NCBI GenBank assembly: GCA_902798835.1
Contig: CADBYN010000011.1
Location: 1 to 41,838, forward strand
Direction of reading: 5' to 3'
From: Candidatus Avelusimicrobium bubulum
GTDB taxonomy: Bacteria > Elusimicrobiota > Elusimicrobia > Elusimicrobiales > Elusimicrobiaceae
Length of the DNA stretch: 41,838 bases
This document shows, piece after piece, positions 1 through 7,652 of this stretch. Position 1 is the stretch's first letter; each line of letters starts with the position of its first letter. A program made the translations under genes and the position numbers. The notes beneath the pieces were generated by a model. That model did no database searches and was not told the DNA's origin. It saw nothing but the letters and a program-made list of their open reading frames with translations.

Positions 1-1688
1 ATGAGAATGCGGAGGCGAATTTTGTGGCACTCAAGATTATTGGGATGCAGAGGGATTATCCGAGTTATAGTGATTTTGCGGTGCTGTATCGGACGAATGC
101 GCAGTCGTATGCGTTTGAGAAGGCGTTTATGGAAATGCACATACCGTATAAAATCGTGGGTGGGGTGAGATTCTATGACCGCAAGGAGGTGAAAGATGCG
201 CTGGCGCTATTGAGGCTTACGGTAAATCAGCGGGATAAGGTGAGTCTGACGCGGGTGGTGTCGAATGTGTTGTCGGGGGTGGGGGAGGCGAGCCTCGCTA
301 AGATTATAATGGCGGTGGATGCGATGGAGGGCACAGAGCCGTTATGTGATCCGGATTTACCAGAGGTGCTGAAGGCGGGGAAGGCGCGAAATGGGTTAAT
401 GCGGTTGGTGAATTTCTTGAAGGGGGTCGAGATGGGTGATAATCCTGGTGAAGTTGTGAAGCGTGCTGTGGAATTTTTTGACTTTCGGGTATTAACTGAT
501 GATGGGACACCGAGTGGGGAGGAGCGAATGGGGAACCTTGAGGTGTTGGCGGCGCAGGCGTCGGAGTATGAGACGCTGGATGAGTTCTTGGCGGATGCTT
601 CGTTGATGTCTTCGGCTGATGAGGTGAATTCGGGGAATGCGGTGACGCTGATGACGATGCATGCGGCGAAGGGGTTGGAATTTCCGGTAGTTATCTTGGC
701 GGATTTATCACGCAAAGAAACGGGCGCTTCCGGCACGCTTCCGGCGCACTTATTTTCGTGGCAGTACAACATGTATGGACTACGCGCGGGAGCTTTGTGT
801 GATGTAAATTTGGCATTTTTAGAGGAAGAACAAAAAAAACACAGCCGGTGTGAAGAAGTGCGTATCTTATATGTGGCACTCACGCGCGCCCGCGAAAAAC
901 TCATACTGGTAGCTGATAATCGTGAAGGGGCAGCTAAAGCAGCTCGTGCTTTTATATCGGCGGGAATTTTTCCGGATGGGCAAAGCCAATCGATGAGTGA
1001 GTTGGCTATACCGGTGCACTATTTCCCGTATCAGGATCCGCGTACGTTTATATATCAACAGGAAACCTCTCAACACGCCGTGGATACAATTGCCTCTTTG
1101 GAACAATGGAAACCTGCGTATGAAAAACGCCTAAAAGAGTATCACGCTTTGCTGGCTGCTTCACACCAACAAACCCCTAGCGAATTGGAGGGAGCTGATT
1201 TATTTACGGAAGAACAATATCGTGGGGCGGAATTAGGAACCGTGTGCCACTATGCGCTAGAAGCATTATTTACGCAAACAGGAATATCGGTAGGGCAAGC
1301 TTGTGAAAGAGGGGCTAAACGCGCCGGAGTTCCTGCCCGCCGTGAAGAAGCCGTAGCCGTGCTTACCCCGTTCGTTTCATCTGGGGTATATAATGTACTC
1401 AAGTCTTGCAAACTTTTAGCGGCCGAAATGCCCTTTGCGCTGACACTTGCGGATCAAACCGTGCAAAACGGAATTATGGATGCCGTATTTGAACGGCCTG
1501 ATGGGACATTGTGGGTAGTCGATTATAAGACAGACCACGTTGCTGCGGGTGAAGAAGTGGAATTATTTTCCCGGAAATACCGGGCACAACTTGCCGTGTA
1601 CAAACAGGCTGCAAAACAAATTTTTACCGGCAAAACCGTGCGCGCCAGCGTGATTTTTGTGCGTACGTTTGCGGTAGTGGATTTATAA
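1..1688 (+). CDS. UvrD/PcrA-like helicase fused to RecB-type nuclease, 3' part
   Basis: The frame is open from the window edge: codons from base 3 read ENAEANFVALK, the usual run-in to the second RecA-like lobe, so the start and the Walker A half lie upstream. Superfamily 1 motifs are visible: VLYRTNAQS near base 80, motif V (TMHAAKGLEFPVV) near base 655 and motif VI (LYVALTRARE) near base 870. The last ~150 residues look like a PD-(D/E)XK nuclease: a GTVCHYALE segment near 1235, an Asp in GIMDAVF near 1475, the DYKT core near 1520 and a YRAQLAVYK motif near 1580. The family unwinds DNA with ATP and degrades the product during repair or recombination. A helicase-nuclease polypeptide resembles AddA/AdnA-type enzymes, but the helicase core reads more like PcrA. 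The exact subfamily is uncertain. Codon use changes sharply near base 715 (see findings). Confidence 0.88.
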   Translation, partial: ENAEANFVALKIIGMQRDYPSYSDFAVLYRTNAQSYAFEKAFMEMHIPYKIVGGVRFYDRKEVKDALALLRLTVNQRDKVSLTRVVSNVLSGVGEASLAKIIMAVDAMEGTEPLCDPDLPEVLKAGKARNGLMRLVNFLKGVEMGDNPGEVVKRAVEFFDFRVLTDDGTPSGEERMGNLEVLAAQASEYETLDEFLADASLMSSADEVNSGNAVTLMTMHAAKGLEFPVVILADLSRKETGASGTLPAHLFSWQYNMYGLRAGALCDVNLAFLEEEQKKHSRCEEVRILYVALTRAREKLILVADNREGAAKAARAFISAGIFPDGQSQSMSELAIPVHYFPYQDPRTFIYQQETSQHAVDTIASLEQWKPAYEKRLKEYHALLAASHQQTPSELEGADLFTEEQYRGAELGTVCHYALEALFTQTGISVGQACERGAKRAGVPARREEAVAVLTPFVSSGVYNVLKSCKLLAAEMPFALTLADQTVQNGIMDAVFERPDGTLWVVDYKTDHVAAGEEVELFSRKYRAQLAVYKQAAKQIFTGKTVRASVIFVRTFAVVDL

Positions 1689-1721
1689 AAGTTACAATAT
1701 AAAAATACAAGAGGAGAAATT

Positions 1722-2018
1722 ATGTTTGACAAATTAGGACAGCTCAAAGATTTGTGGAAACTCAAAGGGCAAATGGAAGAAATGAAAAAACGTCTTGACG
1801 CCATGGTGATCAAGGCAGATAGCCCAAAACATTTAATAGAAATTACGCTTAACGGTTCCATGGAGATAAAAGAAGTCAAAGTGGATCCGTTGGTTAAAAA
1901 CGTAAGCGAAGCCGAACTAGGTGAAGAAATAAAAGCCGCTTTCAATAAAGGAATTCGCGACTGCCAAGTAATGGCTGCACAAGCCATGGGCAGCAATTTT
2001 GGGATTCCCAACGCTTGA
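1722..2018 (+). CDS. YbaB/EbfC family nucleoid-associated protein
   Basis: 98 residues, the usual length for the family. The N-terminal helix (LKGQMEEMKKRLD) is followed by the family beta-sheet segment (ITLNGSMEIKEVKVDP) and a C-terminal helix. Members form small dimeric tweezers that bind DNA and are often encoded next to recombination genes such as recR or dnaX. Here the gene follows a helicase-nuclease gene by 33 nt. A strong Shine-Dalgarno (AAGAGGAG) precedes the ATG. A DNA-binding role is inferred from the family; no catalytic residues are expected. Confidence 0.9.
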   Translation: MFDKLGQLKDLWKLKGQMEEMKKRLDAMVIKADSPKHLIEITLNGSMEIKEVKVDPLVKNVSEAELGEEIKAAFNKGIRDCQVMAAQAMGSNFGIPNA

Positions 2019-2039
2019 GCGTTGCCGGCCTTGCGTGTT

Positions 2040-2957
2040 ATGCAATACCGCCGCTTAGGGAAAACAAATCTAACCGTTTCTGAGGTTGGCTTGGGCGCTT
2101 GGGCGCTGGGCGGCGGGTACGATTGGGGGAAAACGTCCCTGCAGGCTGTACAAGAAACCGTAAACACAGCTTTGGAAGCGGGAATTAATTTAATCGATAC
2201 AGCCCCTATCTACGGCAATAGCGAAGAATTACTCGGCCGCGCTTTGATAGGACAACGACAAAAAGTTTTTCTATCCACCAAATGCGGGCTTGTAAAAAAC
2301 GGTTCTTGGACCGATCACGATTTGCGCGCCTCAACGATAGTTACCCAATTGGAAAATTCCCTTCGTTTTCTGCGTACCGATTATATAGACATTTATCTTA
2401 TTCATTATTTAGATCCGCATGTGCCGTGGCAGGAAGTTTTCAATACACTTAGCAAGCTGCAAATGCAAGGAAAAATCCGCCACGTTGGGGCTTGTAATAT
2501 CCCTGCCGAGGTACTGCAAAAAATGGCGGATACGGGCATGTTGGGTTGCGTACAAGACGAATTATCGTTGTTGCACCCACAGAAAGCAAAACACGTTTTG
2601 GAAATTTGCCGCGCGCATGATTTGGGCTTTATGGCCTATGGGCCGTTGTGCGGCGGAATTTTAAGCGGGAAATATCAACGCGAGCCGAATTTTCGCCGTG
2701 CGGATGCGCGTAACTATTTTTATAAATGTTACCGCAAAGAAGCCTTTGAAAAAGCGCAAGGGTTGGTAAAGCGGGTGCGGTGCGTAGCTGAGCAAAAGCA
2801 AGCCAAGCCCGCGCAAATTGCCCTCGCTTGGGTGTTAGCGCAAACAGGAGTAACTTGCGCGTTGGCAGGAGCGCGCAGCAGCGAACAAGCCCGGCAAAAT
2901 GCGGGCGGATGTGAGGTGCAACTAGATACGGAGGAAATATGCAGCTTGCAGAAATAG
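2040..2957 (+). CDS. Aldo/keto reductase
   Basis: 305 residues from the ATG at 2040. A TTG at 2022 would add six residues, but the family normally begins MQYRRLGKTNLTVSEVG, so the ATG is preferred although neither start has a clear Shine-Dalgarno. The (beta/alpha)8 reductase fold is marked by GLGAWALGGG, the catalytic Asp and Tyr (LIDTAPIYGNSE), the Lys (FLSTKCG) and the His (IYLIHYLDPH). The C-terminal GARSSEQARQNAGG segment is the NADPH phosphate-binding loop. The enzyme reduces carbonyls with NADPH; the substrate cannot be told from sequence. Its last 19 nt overlap the next gene, which suggests translational coupling. Confidence 0.92.
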   Translation: MQYRRLGKTNLTVSEVGLGAWALGGGYDWGKTSLQAVQETVNTALEAGINLIDTAPIYGNSEELLGRALIGQRQKVFLSTKCGLVKNGSWTDHDLRASTIVTQLENSLRFLRTDYIDIYLIHYLDPHVPWQEVFNTLSKLQMQGKIRHVGACNIPAEVLQKMADTGMLGCVQDELSLLHPQKAKHVLEICRAHDLGFMAYGPLCGGILSGKYQREPNFRRADARNYFYKCYRKEAFEKAQGLVKRVRCVAEQKQAKPAQIALAWVLAQTGVTCALAGARSSEQARQNAGGCEVQLDTEEICSLQK

Positions 2958-4234
2958 AAAATTACGTTACCAAGTTGCTGCCCAAAGTAGGGGTCAATAA
3001 ATTGCGCGAGCTGGTGCGTCTTCTTTACGAAATTAATAAGCGCGATCATGCCCCGCTGAGTGAAATTTTACCTGCCGATAAAAATTTAACTTTTGAACGT
3101 GCTAAAAAAATTCTATTGCAAAAGCGTTATCCCGTTAATTTTAAAACCGCGCGTAAAGATCAATTCTATTTACCTAAATTGGAATTAGACTCTGTCCAGC
3201 AGGCCGATTTAACCCCGCGTCCGTTTTCGCCTAAAACAATTTACCTGGAAACTTCTGTGAAAGATACGCCGCTGGCTCAGCGTGTGCGCGCGGCTTTTCC
3301 GCAGGCCGATTTTCACCAGACGGATGGTAAGACACAGGTGGGCAGCCCCTATTTTTCACGCCGGTTAGATACCTTGTTTATTCATCGCGAGAAGTATGAT
3401 TTTTTAAAACCTTGTCCGTGCAGTTGCGGCTCGGCCGGATGTGGGTACAATTTGGTAAACTTAGGGTTTGGTTGCCGCTTCGAGTGTGAGTATTGCTTTT
3501 TGCAGCAATACCAAAATTTGCACGCGGTGCTATTGCCGGCCAATGTGGATGAGTTTTTAGCAAAAATAGACGAGGGGAAATTTCGTAAGGGGTTATTTGA
3601 CCGTCCGCGTATCGGCAGCGGAGAATTTACGGATTCTTTAGTATTTGATGACCTTACGCAATATAGTGCGCAGATCGTACCGTTTTTCCGCGCGCGTGCG
3701 CACTTGCAGTTTGAGTTCAAAACAAAAAGCACAAACATCGGCGGACTTTTACGAGCCGGCGGCGCGGAAAATGTGATAGTTTCCTGGTCGGTCAACGCCG
3801 CACCGATTACCGATCGTGCCGAGCATTTTACACCCAACTTGTCGGCGCGTTTAAAAGCCGCGTGCGAAGTGGCGCGTGCCGGATACCGATTGGGGTTTCA
3901 CTTCGATCCGGTAGTAATTTACAACGGGTATCAGCAAGATTATGCACGTACCGTGCAAGAAATGGCAGATACGCTGCCCCATGATAAAATTGCGTGGATT
4001 AGTGTAGGTACGTTGCGTTTTAGCCGCGAGCTCAAAAAACAAATTGAAACCCGTTTCCCGCACAATACAATTTTAGATGGTGAATTTTTACTCGATTTTG
4101 ACGGCAAAATGCGCTATAGCGTAGCGCAACGCTTGGAAGCCTATCAATTTTTAGTGCCGCTACTTCGTAAAACTTTTCCCAAAGCCGTTGTCTATTTGTG
4201 CATGGAAGATCCGCAAGTGACGGGCCAATTTTAA
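2939..4234 (+). CDS. SPL-like radical SAM protein
   Basis: 431 residues. The radical-SAM CxxxCxxC cluster motif is at Cys179, Cys183 and Cys186 (GCRFECEYCFLQQY). It is preceded by a second Cys-rich stretch (CPCSCGSAGCGYN). This layout is that of the spore photoproduct lyase-like family. In true spore photoproduct lyase, which repairs UV-induced spore photoproduct in DNA, the residue after the third cluster Cys is a Tyr implicated in radical transfer; here it is Phe187, so a different substrate is likely. Start at the ATG 2939 with a good GGAGG just upstream, inside the end of the aldo/keto reductase gene. The assignment to the family is firm; the reaction is unknown. Confidence 0.85.
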   Translation: MQLAEIENYVTKLLPKVGVNKLRELVRLLYEINKRDHAPLSEILPADKNLTFERAKKILLQKRYPVNFKTARKDQFYLPKLELDSVQQADLTPRPFSPKTIYLETSVKDTPLAQRVRAAFPQADFHQTDGKTQVGSPYFSRRLDTLFIHREKYDFLKPCPCSCGSAGCGYNLVNLGFGCRFECEYCFLQQYQNLHAVLLPANVDEFLAKIDEGKFRKGLFDRPRIGSGEFTDSLVFDDLTQYSAQIVPFFRARAHLQFEFKTKSTNIGGLLRAGGAENVIVSWSVNAAPITDRAEHFTPNLSARLKAACEVARAGYRLGFHFDPVVIYNGYQQDYARTVQEMADTLPHDKIAWISVGTLRFSRELKKQIETRFPHNTILDGEFLLDFDGKMRYSVAQRLEAYQFLVPLLRKTFPKAVVYLCMEDPQVTGQF

Positions 4235-4434
4235 GCGGATGGGTTACAAACCTTTTCCGATTCTTTATTGACCATCGTGGATACATATCCCTCCTCATAA
4301 TCAATTGACATTTCCTCCATGTTTTCAGTGTAAAACGGCAGAATAATCCCATTACTGGTAATTTCGGCTGAAAACCAAGATGGTATAATCGTCAAGGTCA
4401 AATTTTCAAAAGGACTTGAAATTTCTGCAAAAAG
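4231..4434 (-). pseudogene. Remnant of an unknown gene (3' end only)
   Basis: On the minus strand 67 sense codons run from an in-frame TAA at 4435-4437 down to a TAA at 4231-4233. The product reads as a normal protein tail (for example TIIPSWFSAEITSNGII and FYTENMEEMSIDYEEGY) with ordinary codon choice. No ATG with a Shine-Dalgarno sits near its beginning: the first ATG would leave 39 residues, and the upstream part is interrupted. Its stop overlaps the stop of the radical SAM gene tail to tail. I read it as the leftover 3' end of a gene whose 5' part was lost when the neighbouring pilin region was rearranged. A TTG-started small protein is the alternative. Confidence 0.4.
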
Positions 4435-4443
4435 TTATATACT
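4381..4443 (+). promoter_or_regulatory. Two candidate promoters for the stub pilin
   Basis: An extended -10 (TGGTATAAT) lies at 4381-4389. A second sigma70-like promoter has TTGAAA at 4416-4421, a 16-nt spacer and TATACT at 4438-4443. A transcript from the second would begin near 4450, exactly at a small hairpin (GAAAGC/GCTTTC, 4451-4467) placed at the 5' end of the mRNA. Confidence 0.5.
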
Positions 4444-4493
4444 ATCAGTAGAAAGCGAAGAGCTTTCTTTATTTGCATGAAGGGAGCTAACTT

Positions 4494-4721
4494 ATGGATA
4501 AAGGTTTTACGTTAATTGAACTGCTGGTTGTTGTAATTATTATTGCCGTTTTAGCCGCCATTGCGCTTCCGCAATACCAAAAAGCGGTGTGGCGTTCTCG
4601 CGCAACGGAAGTAAAAGTGTTTGCTAAAAACATGGCCGATGCACAAATGATTTACCGCTTGCATAACGGTACATATGCGCAAGATTTTTCCGAATTAGAT
4701 ATTAAATTTAAGGAGAACTAA
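4494..4721 (+). CDS. Stub type IV pilin (N-terminal half only)
   Basis: 75 residues. A four-residue leader (MDKG) precedes the cleavage site before Phe (FTLIELLVVV) with the conserved Glu5, then ALPQYQKAV and the amphipathic alpha1 helix up to a YRLHNGTYAQDFSELDI segment, which in related pilins leads into the globular domain. The protein ends there with KFKEN, whereas the larger pilins in this window run to 160-200 residues. The last codons (AAGGAGAAC) double as the Shine-Dalgarno of the next gene, which starts 1 nt after the stop. The start has a good AGGGAG. It can still be cleaved by PilD and inserted in the membrane, but it lacks a head domain. It is either a truncated pilin or a minor pilin whose head is supplied elsewhere. 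Confidence 0.75.
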   Translation: MDKGFTLIELLVVVIIIAVLAAIALPQYQKAVWRSRATEVKVFAKNMADAQMIYRLHNGTYAQDFSELDIKFKEN

Positions 4722-4722
4722 T

Positions 4723-5397
4723 ATGAAGAAATTTCTAACGGGTATTTTAGCTCTTTCACTTTTAAGCATCGCGTCTGTAGCATTTGCTCAAAAGGTTGGG
4801 ATATGTGAACAAGCCGGGTATACATGGTCTGTGGAACAAGGGAAATGTGTTCCTTCCAGTGCTGAACACCCATGTAATAAAGATTGTGTTTATAGTGAGG
4901 AAGAGGGTAAGTGTGTCTGTAAGCAAACAAACAAGATGTGCAAAGGTAATTATGTATGGAATGAAACATTGGGAGAATGTGTTGCTCTAACGTGTAAAAC
5001 TCCTGCCGTTTGGAGTGACATACAACAAGCTTGCGTTATCCCGTCAGTACAAGATAAATGTAAAAATTCTCAAGTATGGGACGCAGAACTAGGACAATGC
5101 GTAAACCCTGACGAGCAGGAAGAATCGGAGCGAGAAGAACTTGTTAATGTTCCTGAATTGAAAAATTTTATACTTGAGCAGACAACGTATTTGCCAAATG
5201 AAATTTATTTTGAGTTTGTTCCAAAAGGTAGGGACGATTTTAATTTGCTTATTAGGTTAAGCAGCCAAGGAGGACGGGATATTTTGGAAGGATGGTGTAA
5301 AGGGGACGAAGCAATGTGTAAAGCCGTAGGCAACGGAAGAACGTGTAGCGATGAAAACTATACAGGAGACGCTATGTGGTGTTTCAAATGGAAGTAA
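4723..5397 (+). CDS. Secreted Cys-rich repeat protein with pilin-like tail
   Basis: 224 residues. Residues 1-22 are a Sec signal peptide ending AFA before QK; there is no lipobox. Residues ~25-130 hold about five degenerate units of the form Cys-x4/5-(Y/V)W-x5/6-G-x-C-V (for example YTWSVEQGKCV, YVWNETLGECV, QVWDAELGQCV), consistent with small disulfide-locked modules. An acidic linker (DEQEESEREE) follows. Residues ~145-224 (LKNFILEQTTY through WCKGDEAMCKAVG to WCFKWK) resemble the beta-sheet head and C-terminal disulfide region of pilins. It lies 1 nt after the stub pilin and looks co-expressed. The gene appears more A+T-rich than its neighbours. No named family recognised; an exported adhesin-like or pilus-associated role is inferred. 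Confidence 0.7.
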   Translation: MKKFLTGILALSLLSIASVAFAQKVGICEQAGYTWSVEQGKCVPSSAEHPCNKDCVYSEEEGKCVCKQTNKMCKGNYVWNETLGECVALTCKTPAVWSDIQQACVIPSVQDKCKNSQVWDAELGQCVNPDEQEESEREELVNVPELKNFILEQTTYLPNEIYFEFVPKGRDDFNLLIRLSSQGGRDILEGWCKGDEAMCKAVGNGRTCSDENYTGDAMWCFKWK

Positions 5398-5421
5398 TCT
5401 AGCGGTTGGTTTGTATATTAG

Positions 5422-5455
5422 TAAATATTCCCCGGCTCAAACCGGGGATATTTAT
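5422..5455 (+). terminator. Hairpin terminator after the Cys-rich gene
   Basis: The arms TAAATATTCCCCGG and CCGGGGATATTTA pair over 13 bp with one bulged T and a loop of six bases. There is no long T run, but the flanks are A/T-rich. It sits 25 nt beyond the stop at 5397. Confidence 0.6.
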
Positions 5456-5555
5456 TGGGGCAGTATTTTTCAAATGTCCATAATCAGGAGCCTTTTTCAC
5501 CATAAGCAGTACAATTGAGAAGCGTTGTTAGCCCCTATGGATGGTCGATTTGAGG

Positions 5556-5561
5556 TATAAT
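5556..5561 (+). promoter_or_regulatory. -10 element for the sulfatase-LemA-M48 operon
   Basis: TATAAT at 5556-5561 lies about 65 nt before the ATG at 5628. No convincing -35 is seen at 16-18 nt. The rest of 5456-5627 holds nothing else I can name. Confidence 0.45.
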
Positions 5562-5627
5562 ATAGCACTTAATTCAGGGCAGGTGTTTTTTTGTAAAATA
5601 TAAGTATCTTATGTTTGAAGGATTTTT

Positions 5628-7652
5628 ATGAAAAAATTAGCAATTCCCGGTTGGATTAAATCTTACTTTACCTTTTTTCTGGTCAATTGGTTTATTTTTG
5701 GCGTTTTTCGCGTGATATTTCTAGGGGTGTATCATGCTGCTTTGCCCGCTAATCCGTGGCGCGAACTCTGGACCACGTTCTATATTGGGGCCAAGTTTGA
5801 TTTTCGCCTGGCGGCCTTTTTGTCTGCTCTGCTGGGGATTTACCTGACCGTTTGCGCATTTTGGAAAGGCGCGCGTCGTATTCACAAAGTGATGTCAGCT
5901 CTCTACGGTGTGTTGGAAGCGGCCGTTATGCTGGTTTATTTTGCTGACTTTGGACACTACGCCTACATCTCTATGCGTATCAATTCTTCCTTTATCAAAT
6001 ATTTTGAAAATCCGTTGATCTCGCTGCAAATGGCGTGGGAGACGTATCCCGTAATTTGGGGAACGCTGGCGCTTTTGCTTTGCGGATTTATTGGCTATTT
6101 CTTTGTATTGCGTTTACTCAAAAAAGCATTTGAAAAAGAAGGAAATTATCGTTGGAAAGGAAAATTGGCCTGGTTTTTGGTGGGGTTTGCTATTACCGCA
6201 GCGCTTGGTTTTGGGCAGATCAGCCAATACCCGCTTCGCTGGAGTAACGCCTATCACTCCACCAATCAGTTTATTTGCAACTTAACCTTAAACCCCATTT
6301 TGAATATTTTTGATACGGCCCGTTTCGTAAAAGCAGATAGTTTTGATGAAACCAAAACGCGGGAATATTATGATGAAGTTTCTAAATTTTTACAGGTGCA
6401 AAATCCAGACAAAGAAAAACTCTCATTTGCGCGCGAAATCAAAGATCAACCGTCTGAAAATCAACATGATTATAACATCGTAATTATCTTTATGGAATCG
6501 TTGGCGTGGAATAAGATTTCCATGACCAACCCGGATTTGGACCCCACCCCCTTTGTGCGGGAACTGGCGGAAAAATCAATCTTATTTACCAATTTCTTTT
6601 CGCCCACTTCCGCTACGGCGCGTGCCGTATTTGCCACGGTAACTAATATCCCGGATGTGTCCTCGTTTAAAACCAGTTCGCGCAATCCGCTTGTGGTAGA
6701 TCAGCACGTAATTATAAATGCGCTAAAAGACTACGAAAAATATTATTTTATCGGTGGAAGTGCCAACTGGGGCAACATCCGCGGTGTGTTGGAACATAAT
6801 ATCAATAATATCCACATGTACGAAGAAGGACAGTTTAAAAATGAACATCGCAACGATGTGTGGGGGATTTCGGACCTGGATCTATTCCGCGAGGCTAACC
6901 GTGTACTCACCGAAGAACAAGCCAGCGCTAAACCGTTCTTTGCCATTATTCAAACCGCAGGGTATCACCGCCCTTACACAATTCCCGATGATAACGCCGG
7001 GTTTAAAAGTATCGACATCGGCGAAGATTTGGCGCACAAGCGCAGTTTTGTGAGTGTGGCAGAATATAATTCACTACGCTTTTCGGATCATGCGTTGCGG
7101 GAGTTTTTTAAATTGGCCGAAAAATCACCCTACTATAAAAACACAATTTTCTTTATTTTTGGCGATCATGGTCTGTCTGCTCCCCAATCGGAAAATATGC
7201 CGCGCGGAACGGTGGAATGGAACTTGATTAATCATCAAATCCCGCTGATTATCGCAGGCGCGCCGATTAAAAAACCCCAGGTCATCAGCAAAACGGCCAG
7301 CCAGGTAGATATTTTCCCGATTGCGATGGGGCTTTTGGGGCGTGGTTATAAAACGCGCGCGATAGGCCGCGATGTACTTACCACGAATGCGGATGCCGAG
7401 CCAGGCGCACTTATTTATGCCTGGGCGCATGCACCGTATGTGATTGGTTTTGTGCAAGGGGAATATTATTATCATAGCCGGGGCGATCAGGAAGGCCTTT
7501 ATAAGTATGCAGCGCAGAATTTTAAAGAAGATTTATCCGCCAAAGAGCCGGAACGCTTTGAACATATGAAAAAACTCGCACGTGGGCTTTATGAAACGTC
7601 GAAGTATTCATATTATCATAATCAAAAAGATCAAACGGAGGGAACAAAATGA
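5628..7652 (+). CDS. LTA synthase family sulfatase/phosphoglycerol transferase
   Basis: 674 residues. Five predicted membrane helices occupy the first ~196 residues (around 16-37, 53-77, 88-110, 140-163 and 178-196). An extracytoplasmic alkaline-phosphatase-superfamily domain follows. Visible metal-site elements are the Glu in IIFMESLAWNK (~289), the TSATARA segment where LTA synthases carry the catalytic Thr (~327-332), and FIFGDHG (~511). Relatives transfer phosphoglycerol or phosphoethanolamine from phospholipids to an envelope glycan. In a diderm the acceptor could be a periplasmic glucan or a lipid, but this cannot be told from sequence. It is first in an apparent operon: lemA starts within the last four bases (ATGA overlap). 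Confidence 0.85.
   Translation: MKKLAIPGWIKSYFTFFLVNWFIFGVFRVIFLGVYHAALPANPWRELWTTFYIGAKFDFRLAAFLSALLGIYLTVCAFWKGARRIHKVMSALYGVLEAAVMLVYFADFGHYAYISMRINSSFIKYFENPLISLQMAWETYPVIWGTLALLLCGFIGYFFVLRLLKKAFEKEGNYRWKGKLAWFLVGFAITAALGFGQISQYPLRWSNAYHSTNQFICNLTLNPILNIFDTARFVKADSFDETKTREYYDEVSKFLQVQNPDKEKLSFAREIKDQPSENQHDYNIVIIFMESLAWNKISMTNPDLDPTPFVRELAEKSILFTNFFSPTSATARAVFATVTNIPDVSSFKTSSRNPLVVDQHVIINALKDYEKYYFIGGSANWGNIRGVLEHNINNIHMYEEGQFKNEHRNDVWGISDLDLFREANRVLTEEQASAKPFFAIIQTAGYHRPYTIPDDNAGFKSIDIGEDLAHKRSFVSVAEYNSLRFSDHALREFFKLAEKSPYYKNTIFFIFGDHGLSAPQSENMPRGTVEWNLINHQIPLIIAGAPIKKPQVISKTASQVDIFPIAMGLLGRGYKTRAIGRDVLTTNADAEPGALIYAWAHAPYVIGFVQGEYYYHSRGDQEGLYKYAAQNFKEDLSAKEPERFEHMKKLARGLYETSKYSYYHNQKDQTEGTK

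Noticed and set aside
227-904. A 225-codon open frame on the minus strand
   Set aside because: It is antisense to conserved helicase motifs, has no Shine-Dalgarno and a Ser/Arg/Thr-rich composition typical of shadow frames over G-rich coding DNA.
1523-2167. A 214-codon minus-strand frame spanning the end of the helicase gene, YbaB and the start of the reductase
   Set aside because: It crosses three well-supported genes and shows no family features; a shadow frame.
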